A stretch of 64,000 bases of DNA. It comes from Diphasiastrum complanatum (taxonomy: Eukaryota > Streptophyta > Lycopodiopsida > Lycopodiales > Lycopodiaceae). Positions 44,605 through 53,365 of the stretch are shown piece by piece. The notes under the pieces were generated by a model. The model was given only the letters and a program-made list of their open reading frames with translations. It searched no databases and was not told the DNA's origin. The translations under genes and the position numbers were made by a program. The stretch lies in NCBI GenBank assembly GCA_029204225.1, contig CM055093.1:2706887-2770886 (forward strand), read 5' to 3'. Every line of letters starts with the position of its first letter. The stretch's first letter is position 1.

Positions 44605-44617
44605 GGCTCTGATACCA
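44605..44617 (-). other. Primer-binding site of the LARD-like element
   Basis: The - strand reads TGGTATCAGAGCC two bases inside the 5' LTR end: initiator-Met tRNA type. Confidence 0.92.
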
Positions 44618-44619
44618 CA

Positions 44620-45835
44620 TGTAGCGCAGGCATCCCAAAGGGAGCCAGGAACCGCGACTTAGCTTCCCAGCCTTCAACTCTTGCCATCCAAATCCACTTG
44701 ACATACAAGTAGCCGACTCGCCAACAACGATCAGACTTAACCAACTTGAAGTTTCGAAAACCAACATTGAGATCCAACCTGGCGCCATGCCAGATCGGGG
44801 GTCCCGATGTGGGTGACTTCCCTCCAAGCAAGCCGCCCGACATACATCAAACTTAACCAACTCGAAGCTTCGTTACAAACGAGTAACATCCATTCCAAGC
44901 AAGCGGTTTGACTTACATCAGACTTAACCAACTGAAAGCTTCGTCACGAGCGCTGGAAGCCAACCTAGCGCCACGCCAGACTGGACAGCCATAAACAGGT
45001 ACCTTCCACCCAAGCAAGCCATCCAACTCAACCGACAGGTTAGAGCCCATTCCCCAAGAGCTTAACCCATTCACGTTCATGCAAGGAACACTCAGAACCA
45101 CAAGCCACAACAGATATGGAGACAACCAGTTCCTGGACCAAATGGTCCCGACAGCATACCGCTGGCGCCACGGACCGAATGGTCCCGACGGCATACCGCT
45201 GGCGTTCGGGGATACGACCCTCAGCTATGTGCTAACTTAAAAATTTTGAAGCGGCCTTACAACTGGCACTTCTACCGAACACTGAAATCCAGAAGGTAAT
45301 CAGAGTTAATTTGAGAAAAATCCCACTTTATTGATAAATCTGAGAAGGTTACATTTCAAATGTGTGACCGACCCTAGTCTCCGGGGCGCTAGCATGCCAA
45401 GGCGAGAGCCATGACAACATTCCAACAAGGGAGGCTGAGACTTGGTTGGAGCTCGTCCTGAGTCGCAACCCGCACTCCCCTATAGTATTGGTGGGATTCG
45501 GCACCCCCCGTCATACCAAGCACTCTACCCAGGCTGGTAAAACACGTTTTTCTCTCTCTAGGATTTTCTCTTTCTAGAAAGTCATTTTCTCTCTCTAGAT
45601 TTTATTGATCCCCAGGCTTCCTTTAATCATGCCTAGATCGTGTGAGGTGATTGCACATCGATCTGAGCTATCTGGACTTCGCTAGGACCGATTAAGATTT
45701 TCAGCCATAGGAACTTGGCGCCGGTTGGATTCTGGTCACAGTGGCGCCGGGAGCAGCAGGGGCGTTGCTGGCGCCGGGGACAATGCTGGCGCCAGTGGCA
45801 CCGGAAGTAAAGCTTATGAAGATAGCTTTACAACA
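44620..45835 (-). repeat. 5' LTR of the LARD-like element, 1216 bp
   Basis: Near-identical partner of 41070-42277. Several GGCGCC-type motifs (TTGGCGCCGG, GTGGCGCCGG, CTGGCGCC) cluster at its outer end, with one extra unit relative to the other LTR, accounting for the length difference. Confidence 0.95.
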
Positions 45836-45840
45836 TTGAG

Positions 45841-46126
45841 CCTGTGCCATCATGCATTTGGCTCCTTCGACTAGCGTCATGTTTCTCCTTTCTGCGACAC
45901 CTTTATATTCTGGGGTGTACGCAGGTGTGAATTGATGCTCTATCCCCTGTTCCTGGCAGAATTTAGAAAATTTTGTGCTCTTGTACTCACTTCCATTGTC
46001 AGACCTGATGGTCTGAATCTCCTTTGAGGTGTGTCTCTCTGCAAATGCCAGGAACTTCTTGAAAGAGTCAAACACTTCAAATTTTTTCTTCAGGTAGTAG
46101 ATCGTTGTCATTCGGCTGTAATCCAC
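45841..46126 (-). pseudogene. Ty1/copia integrase core (left part of split gene)
   Basis: DYSRMTTIYYLKKKFEVFDS, IQTIRSDNGSEYKSTKF, QGIEHQFTPAYTPEYKGVAE and RRNMTLVEGAKCMMAQAQ give the integrase core with the second Asp and the Glu in place. The first Asp (HSD) region is missing because similarity ends at 46126. The frame is then interrupted by the non-autonomous LTR element. Confidence 0.85.
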
Positions 46127-47745
46127 TCTAATGTTGGAAAGCTACAATAGAGAGGAAGAAGTCCAAAGGAACTTGCAGATTGTGGTATATATTTTTATGA
46201 ATCTTTATATATGCCACAAACAGATGGAGGTTTTGGCAAGCTCGAAGCAATAATGAGTATGGATCATTGTTGAGCAAGTATATAGATGGGTAAATGGGGT
46301 CTGCAAAGGTCTCCACTGTGGTATAACGGAGCTACTTGAATGGTATGAGAGAGTGTTTTGAAAGGTAGTAACTAATAAAGACTTCCATCAAGAAATAAGT
46401 TTTCACCTTGAAGTTTAACGAGTCCTTTGAGTGTATTAGAATATCTTACAGGTAGCACCCAATCATGATTGTAACATGTTCTTTTTTATGATATGTATCC
46501 ATTGTCACCAACAACTTCTTGTGATTGCAATCGAAACAACTTTTATTTTGTAAAGATTGAAATGAAATTGCCTTAATATGAAAAAAAAAAAATTAGACAT
46601 GAAGCTTTTGGGAAGGCTTCAAAATGTTATTGTATGAGCATTTGTAATATTAGTGTCCATACTCGACTTGGGTTCACATTGGCTTTGCCAACACATGGGT
46701 CAATACTCAACCTAGGTTGGTTTTGGCCCAAGCAATACTTGGGAGAAAAAGGGAATAAGGGCGAAAGGGTTCATGCATAGAGAATCTACTATTAGCATAT
46801 TCGAGCTGGAGATTATGCAAAGTTTCATGGTTGTTGTGTGAAGATTTTGTATGTTACTCTTGTAGAGAGTATTTACTATTAATTGTATGCATACCCGAGG
46901 TGAAGATTTTGTCAAAGTTTCATGGTTCTGTGACGACTTTGTATTTTCCTTTTTGACATGGAGAGGTCTTTTGCAAGGTAGTTCGTCTTTCTTAGGTACA
47001 TTCTTATGTGAGTTGGAGGCATACTTATCTAGATGACCCACCATATTTTTAAATATTGCATTGAAAATTGCAAATGAGATTGCATTTATTCATTATATAA
47101 TTAATGACTTGAATGTCCCCTTGGAGATACAAGTATGGTTGATAGTTGATAACATTGTGCAACTCACATATCATGTTTATATTCTTGTATACAGTTGGAA
47201 TCAAAATTTAAAATATTTTAATACCATGGAAATCTAATGGCTTAAAAAATTAAAGAATCTATTTTTTTCTCGAATCTTTTAATAGGGAATCTTTCTATAA
47301 AAGAAGTTTGGTAGTACAAAATTCAAATAATGATACTTGATCATGACTATGGTTTTAACCACTTTCACTCAAAGCTCTTTACTTGTACGGAGTAAAGCCA
47401 CGGGGAGCGGCTTTTTGTCTTGTAAGGGCACTTTTGCTCAAAGGGGCATTGAGCATGGGCCTAAAGCATACTGCCTTGGGGATTATGGCCATGATACCTT
47501 GCTTGAGATGGATGCTCGGTTTGGGCTTCACTCACTAAGCAGGTCCATAAGGTTGGCTTGATATTTTCTTACTAGCTTTCTTACTTGAAGTAGTTGGACC
47601 ATCATCATCAAGAACTAGCAAAGCTAGTTAGCCGATCAATTGATTTTGAGTTTTATTTGCCAATTTTGCAAGAAGCAAGAAATTCGTGTTTTTAAGTTGC
47701 AGAGAAGTTCATCTTCTAAAGTGAAATTGTGATGGGAAGTGATGC
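46127..47745. other. Gene-free AT-rich stretch
   Basis: No coding region, RNA gene or element end recognised. Short open frames are without motifs. Confidence 0.6.
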
Positions 47746-48200
47746 AAGTTAAAGGGTGGAAAATATTTGCCACGTTAAAAAATGTGAAGAAAACAATCGA
47801 TTCTAAGACAAAAAGAAGAAGGGGAATGGGAGGAAAACGATCAATTATCAAACAAAAAACCAAAAAGGGTGGGGCTGGGACAATCTATTCCCAGACCCAA
47901 AGAAGAAAGGGGAAATGGGAGGAAAATAGGTGATTATTAGAGCCAAAAAAAGGGAAAGGGGGAGGGGGGGGTGCTGCGGATGATGCAAGGAAACCTATCA
48001 ATTATCAAACAAAAAACCAAAAAACCAGAGGGGGGGGGGGGGGGGTGGAGAAACGCGATTGATTCTCAAACAAGGTTAAAAAACACCGAAAATGGGAGCA
48101 AAAAACTCAATTCTCATTCTCAAACAAAAAAAAAAAAATCTATAATGAGAGGAAGACAATCAATTCTCAGACAAAAAGTTAAAAAAAAAATTAGATCTGG
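47746..48200. repeat. Purine-rich degenerate minisatellite with long G-tracts
   Basis: A unit of about 50-70 bp recurs at least six times: GAKTNTCAAACAAAAA followed by GGGGAATGGGAGGAAAA-like sequence (for example ATCAATTATCAAACAAAAAA at about 47840 and 47997, and GATTGATTCTCAAACAAGG at 48056). Two uninterrupted G-runs (at about 47961-47970 and 48029-48046) could form G-quadruplexes. It lies upstream of the Aux/IAA promoter region. Confidence 0.8.
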
Positions 48201-48379
48201 GAATTGCTTATGCCAAAGCATCATATATAATCTTTTGGATTGGCGAAAGCAAAAAAGAAGGGAGGAAAACAATAGATTCTGGGGGAAAAAAAAAAGCACT
48301 TAGTGTGAAAGTTAAAATTTGGACAAATCAAAATCAATGTAAATTTTTTTTTGTTGGGTTGTTTAAAGGAAAATTGATG

Positions 48380-48754
48380 TTGGAAGAGTCAGCAGCCGGC
48401 GACCAAAAAGTGGGCAGATATTGCGGGGATTTGCTATGTCGCCTACCGACCAGACCGTCGGCGGGGCCCACCGACGGTGGTCCTAGTACCCTACGAGGCC
48501 ACGATGCCATCGCATCGCTGCCGGGTCACGGACCCGCCACACTTGGCGGGTGACCTACTCATGCAAACCACGATAGGGGTGGGGACCCACGGTCGGCAAA
48601 GTGGGGGCAAAATTTGTCTGGCTCGTGGCCGACCGCTGACGTTGGCCGGCAAACACGGGTCCCGTGGCGCGCTCTCATTGGCTGCGAACGGGTGGAGAAT
48701 GACTGCTCTCTCGGACGCCAACCCCCTTTTGCAATCCCCCTTAATTTATTGCTC
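48380..48754 (+). promoter_or_regulatory. GC-rich upstream region of the Aux/IAA gene
   Basis: This 375-bp block is far richer in GC than its surroundings. It holds candidate auxin-response-factor sites: TGTCTG at 48615-48620, TGTCGC near 48437, and an inverted pair GTCGG/CCGAC (48457-48461 and 48471-48475, 9-bp gap; full arms CCGTCGG/CCGACGG). Another hairpin, ACCCGCC/GGCGGGT, spans 48532-48551. Aux/IAA genes are typically auxin-induced through such sites; binding here is inferred, and no canonical TATA box was identified. Confidence 0.45.
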
Positions 48755-48800
48755 TCTCTCTCTCCTCTCTCTCTCCTGCTTCTCTCTTCTATTTCTTGCG
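48755..48800 (+). promoter_or_regulatory. CT-repeat leader tract
   Basis: CTCTCTCTCTCCTCTCTCTC and following pyrimidine-rich sequence, a common core-promoter/5' UTR feature of plant genes, placed about 600 bp before the Aux/IAA start codon. Confidence 0.5.
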
Positions 48801-49293
48801 CATCTTTTCATCTCTCTTGAGGGATTGATTCCATCTTTCTTCGCTCCATCGCTTGCTGCATCACCCCATCGCCTCGTGATTATCACTCTAAACACCCTTG
48901 CGGATTTTTCGAGCCTTTTTGGAGGTTTTTTCGTGGAAATTTGCGCTAGCTATTGCCTTATATCACGTAATCTGCTCAATTTGATCCTTTGCTCTGCTGG
49001 GTTAGATCTTGGCCTCAATTGGGACGTTCTGATGCAATTTCACAGTAGTAGAGTGCGTTAGATCTCGGCATTCCATTTAATTCAGCTTCCTTCAGGCTCC
49101 TCCTGGCGCGATTGTGCTTTGATTTAGATTTTAAAAGTCATAGCTCATCATAGATCAGCATAGCTGACTTTGAAAGTGCTGTGGAAACCTCGATAGTTGG
49201 TAAGGGAAGCTTCTGTAGCTTAAAGGTTGAAGCTCTTGCCAGATGGAGTTCATAATGGATTAGATATCAGACAGGTTGATAGCTACCAGGAAG

Positions 49294-49394
49294 GTAATTC
49301 ACCTTTCAATTGATATAGTTTGGTGCTACTTGCCTTGGCTTATGTTCATCCAATCTTATCCTGGAAGACATTTTGGTTGCATTTAATGGTACAG
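49294..49394 (+). other. Candidate 5' UTR intron of the Aux/IAA gene
   Basis: AAG|GTAATT at 49291-49299 and TACAG at 49390-49394 make a plausible 101-bp intron ending 14 bases before the ATG. If spliced it removes the upstream ORF at 49342. Confidence 0.4.
49342..49386 (+). other. 14-codon upstream ORF
   Basis: ATGTTCATCC... to TAA encodes MFIQSYPGRHFGCI, out of frame with the Aux/IAA start and ending 22 bases before it. It would act only in transcripts that keep the candidate intron, which could tie translation to splicing. Confidence 0.4.
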
Positions 49395-49408
49395 ACGCGA
49401 AAAGGTCG

Positions 49409-52089
49409 ATGGCATCCATGACGTTTGATCATTCTAGAACAGGCGAGTTTTCTGTTAATACACGCATATCAGGATCAGAAACATCCTCCAAAGATGGCAG
49501 GTCTGTAGCTGCTGCTTTTCCCCTCTCGACAAATACCTCAGACTCTGTAGTATCTGGCATATTTTCCAATGTGGATGGTAAGGGATTCTTTCGTTCTGCT
49601 AACAATTCAGCTTACAAGCTCAGCCATAGCCATGGTCACGGCCAAGTTCAATTTTCTTGTAGCATGATATCAGCTTCAATGGCAGCATCGGCAGGGCGGA
49701 GCGCCTTCTCCTGCGCAAATGAAAGCCGGATGGAGCAGGCCACCAGAAGCGATGTCTCATCTCCAGCACAGGAAAATACCAGAGATGGCGAAGCTACTCT
49801 CACAGAGCATGACTATATCGGCCTCTCTGAAGCAGCGGCGTCTGCTTCCTCAGAAAGAACGCTCACATCTGGGGTGCGTGTTAATCAGGGAGGCATACCT
49901 GATCTCAACCTAGGAGAAACGGAGCTTCGGCTTGGCCCTCCAAAGGCTTTCCACCCATCCCGAGATCCATCCAACGAGTGTCCCTTCCCTGGGGGAGATA
50001 TGGAACCCTTTCAAGGTAATCGTGATGATGAAAAGCAAAATATTGCTGCAAGCTGCGAGCAGATTTCATGCAGAGGTGAAGGAGTGGTCTCTCGCTTCAG
50101 TGATGGCGCTGCCGCAGATCGTCCACAGGTAGTTGTCACTGGGGCAAAGCGGGTATTTGCTGAGGTGATATCCAGTCAATTTGCAGAGGAATCAACTTCT
50201 GCAGCACAAAGTGCACCAATCGACACAGTCTCGAGCCGTTCTACCACTGATTCCGAGACTAAGCACATGAGAAGCCGTTTGATGCCTCCAGCATATCCTT
50301 GGGGGCTGATGAATGAGATGCCTTCTAGTTCCTCTAGACCCATGGATCTGGATCAATCAAGAGCTTCCTTCCAGCCTTTTCCGTCTGCGATGTCTGTGCA
50401 AGAGCAGCAAAAATATATAACTTCAGGAGGAGGAGCGTCCAGCAGCCTAAATGATTCCGATACAAACCCATGGGACACCTGCGGCATGAGAATGTCGGAT
50501 ACTTCTTGTGGCATAGAATCAGCTTCCTATGGCCGGGAAGATGGCCAGGACATGCCTGAAGATGATAGTGAAAATGCTCCAGCTTCTAGGTTAGATCTCA
50601 AATCTCACCACACCATTTCCTATCTTATTTCAGTTAAGATAATACTCTTTGCTCTTTACTTTGTCCTCTGCATGTCCAGAAAGTTGAAATCAATGTACAG
50701 AGATGTCATGACTATAACCAGATATTTTTTTTCCTCGTTTATGATGATCTTGAAACTGTAGACCTTCTGAAACAAAATACTTCTTATGCCAGACTCTTTT
50801 GAGCTTCATGTGAAACTTTTTGTAACTTGATCGAATGAGTATCATTCATAAAAGAACATTTGATGCTTGATCAAATGAGTATTATTCTTTAAAGACCTAG
50901 TACTTGTTCTTTTGCTTAATTCCGAAGCAATTTTGCTCTTACTTTCAAGTTATCTAAGTGGATAGCCAGCAAGAGCAGTACAGAGTCTTATTACATAAAG
51001 ATTTTTTTTCTTTTTGCTGATAAATAGTAATGGTTTTGGTGGCAGTTCTCCAGTTGTTGGCTGGCCACCTGTGCAGTCATTCAGAAACAAAGCCTTAGCA
51101 ACACAGCCTCAGCCAAAATCTACTCATGAAAGCCAAGCATTACCTCCTGCTGCTACTTCCCCAGCTCCTCAAGGAAGCACTTTGATTGACTCATTCTTTG
51201 TCAAAGTGTACATGGATGGTGTTTCAATCGGGCGAAAAGTAGATCTGAAGAGTAGCAACAGTTATGAGAAGCTGTCTTTAGTGCTGGAAGAGATGTTTCG
51301 CCGCTTGATATCGGGTATGTAACTGGAGTATTGCTGGGGTATAGAAAACCCAATGTTCTGTATATGTCGAGCATAGCCTGTTCTAAGATGATGATTTGGG
51401 TCTCAAGCAGTACTAGATCTTTCAGGATAATAGTGAGTATCATGACTGAAGTTGGCTCTTTGCAGGTAATGGTAGAGCACAAAGATCCCTGACAGGGAGC
51501 ATAGCTCTTGTGAAGGAGAATAAACAACGAAACTTTATATATGGATCGCATCAGTATGTGCTTACTTACGAGGATAAAGACGGTGACTTGATGCTTGTTG
51601 GGGACGTCCCTTGGAGGTACGAACTTGTGTGATCATCCAAGCTAACAATCGTAACAATCTATCAGATGTGGTATTGACAAGCCTTTTTGCCTTTTTGCTC
51701 TCATATTATGCCTTAACTGATATCCACAACTTGAAATGGTTATTCATGCCTATTTTGAACTAACTGCAGCATAAGTATCATGTTTGTCTTTGAGTTATTA
51801 AGGCTTGCGTCTTCTTTATTGCAGTATGTTTATTGGCACTGTGAAGAGATTAAGGATTATGAAAGGTTCTGATGCAATCGGGCTTGGTAAGTACACGCTA
51901 GTTCCACGTTGCTGCTGCTTTTCTTGATGACAATTTAGAGATAATTTCTTCATTTGCTTCTTTTCAGAGTCGGTATCAATTAGATCTCATTTCATCGCTT
52001 CCACATCTATATGACTCCTGTGTGTACATGCAGCTCCCAAAGCTTGTGAAAAAGGAAGCCACCAAATCCAAACTTTGATTAATTCGTGA
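49409..52089 (+). CDS. Aux/IAA auxin-response repressor, five exons
   Basis: Exons 49409-50589, 51046-51314, 51466-51616, 51825-51886 and 52034-52089, all GT-AG, give 572 residues. Aux/IAA proteins bind ARF transcription factors in the nucleus and recruit TOPLESS co-repressors; auxin makes TIR1/AFB ubiquitin ligases destroy them. Domain I is [14 protein letters not shown] (165-178), an EAR-type LxLxL repression motif. A KR pair sits in GAKRVFAEV (245-253). The degron VGWPPV (398-403) is canonical, so auxin-dependent turnover is expected. The PB1 part has FFVKVYMDG with its Lys (K447), RKVDLK, then [16 protein letters not shown], an intact acidic OPCA motif, and [18 protein letters not shown] near the end. 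The ATG at 49409 is the first in frame after a stop at 49316; M4 is an alternative. Intron phases match the family. The long Ser-rich N-terminus is typical of non-seed plants. Confidence 0.95.
50590..51045 (+). other. Intron 1 of the Aux/IAA gene
   Basis: Donor AG|GTTAGA at 50590 and acceptor GGCAG at 51045 join TCTAG to TTCTCC, giving a Ser codon and the frame [10 protein letters not shown]. Reading through the donor instead would end the protein at 50761 without degron or PB1 domain. Confidence 0.85.
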
Positions 52090-53234
52090 TCTCGTAAGGC
52101 ATCTTCTGCGTGGAAAAATATATTCTGGTTCAAAAAAAAGAGACAATTTAGAAGTAGTTCAGCTTATTACTTTAAAATACAGATATAAGGGTTTTGGAAT
52201 GCGATCATATGAATTTCAACACTATCGTCGAAGACTTTAAAGCCACGATGCTCTATGTATGAAGAAGATAGATGATTTTTGTGTATTTCCCTCCAAAGGA
52301 TAATTTTCCATCGTGGATTTTGTCTTTGACGTGTATAAATGATGCTTGTTAACGATGTGTTCTATTTACGAGACATACGTGAGGACAACAAGGTTGCCAT
52401 TTACTGAGGGACGTGATTTCCTCCAATAGTTTGGTCCAAATTCAGATATTTATAGATACTTGGCCTGCCAGTTTCAGATTGCACAAAACTTTGTATTCTG
52501 ATCAGAGGCTTGTTTTACCTGTAAACTGGTGTAATAATGTCCAGGTGAACTTTTTACTTTCATATGAACGATATTATTCCATTGTATGTTCTTTTCCATG
52601 AGATCTCTCACAACCTTATTACCTCTTTTATAGAAATGGTGGTTCTTATTTTCAATGTATCAACTGATGTGTTTTCTAATCACAATATTTTTTGCATGTT
52701 TCTCAAAATAGCTTTGTAAGTAGTTTATCCTCTTGATTTCCAAAGCAAATCTGATCAATACTAGTATTAGTACCAGAATTTATTATTTGATCAAAGACGT
52801 GGATTGTGATTTTGTGAAAAACGTGGTATACAGCTCCTCCAATTCTAATGGATCATTCTTAAAAAGAAGCGCAAGTTTCTAGATTTCTGTATCTTCCAAA
52901 GCACTGTTATCATGTCACGGAAGTATTTGCTTGCTGGAAATGTTTCATGCCATGCGTTAATCATCAGACTTGCTGCATTGCATTGCAAGACTCTCTACTC
53001 TGATACATGACAAGCAAGATAAAATGTACAAATGTTATCATTCCTCATGCGCATGCATGCATGCAGGAACTATATATTAATCTCGAAATATGATAATGGC
53101 CTTAATTCAGAAAACATAATGTATACTATCCCATTTTTACTTATTAGCATTAAGAGCTATGATATTTAAAATCTTGTGTAGATGTGTTAAGAAAATGAAG
53201 CTTGTGCAGCCACATCATGTGTAACAAACAGTTC
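52090..53234 (+). other. 3' flank of the Aux/IAA gene, no further gene
   Basis: T-rich 3' UTR-like sequence followed by AT-rich DNA. A CATGCATGCATGCA run lies near 53054. No open frame with coding character. Confidence 0.5.
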
Positions 53235-53364
53235 ATGAAGCAACTCCATTTGGCAACTATTTTTGTAATAGTTTGACATAAAGGCAAGAGTGGAGCTTTA
53301 TGAAGCAACTCCATTTGGCAACTATTTTTGTAATAGTTTGACATAAAGGCAAGAGTGGAGCTTT
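53235..53364. repeat. 65-bp tandem duplication
   Basis: ATGAAGCAACTCCATTTGGC begins at 53235 and again at 53300. The two units are essentially identical and directly abut the copia remnant. Confidence 0.92.
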
Positions 53365-53365
53365 C

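Larger units (their letters stand above)
41070..45835 (-). mobile_element. Non-autonomous LTR retrotransposon (LARD-like), 4.77 kb
   Basis: Two long LTRs (41070-42277 and 44620-45835) are nearly identical and flanked by the duplication TTGAG (41065-41069, 45836-45840). Orientation is - strand: the primer site lies left of the right-hand LTR and a purine tract (TAAAGGTGGAGTGGA on the - strand) borders the left-hand LTR. The 2.3-kb interior has no Gag, protease, integrase, RT or RNase H that I can find. Size, LTR length and lack of coding fit a large retrotransposon derivative mobilised in trans. It landed in a copia integrase gene and is among the youngest insertions here. Confidence 0.93.

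Noticed and set aside
44055-45194. Several 90-140-codon frames in the LARD-like element and its LTRs
   Set aside because: The same frames occur in both LTR copies and are not retroelement proteins; they are chance frames in GC-rich LTR DNA.
47739-48303. Lys/Arg-rich frames KKTKRRRGMGG-like
   Set aside because: Translation of a purine-rich minisatellite; no conserved protein character.
48477-49061. 194-codon + strand frame upstream of the Aux/IAA gene, with a - strand counterpart
   Set aside because: It spans the GC-rich promoter and CT-rich leader, has no domain, and its length follows from high GC and lack of TAA/TAG.
53047-53066. GCATGCATGCATGCA as a functional RY regulatory element
   Set aside because: It is a short simple repeat about 1 kb past the Aux/IAA stop with no gene downstream to regulate.
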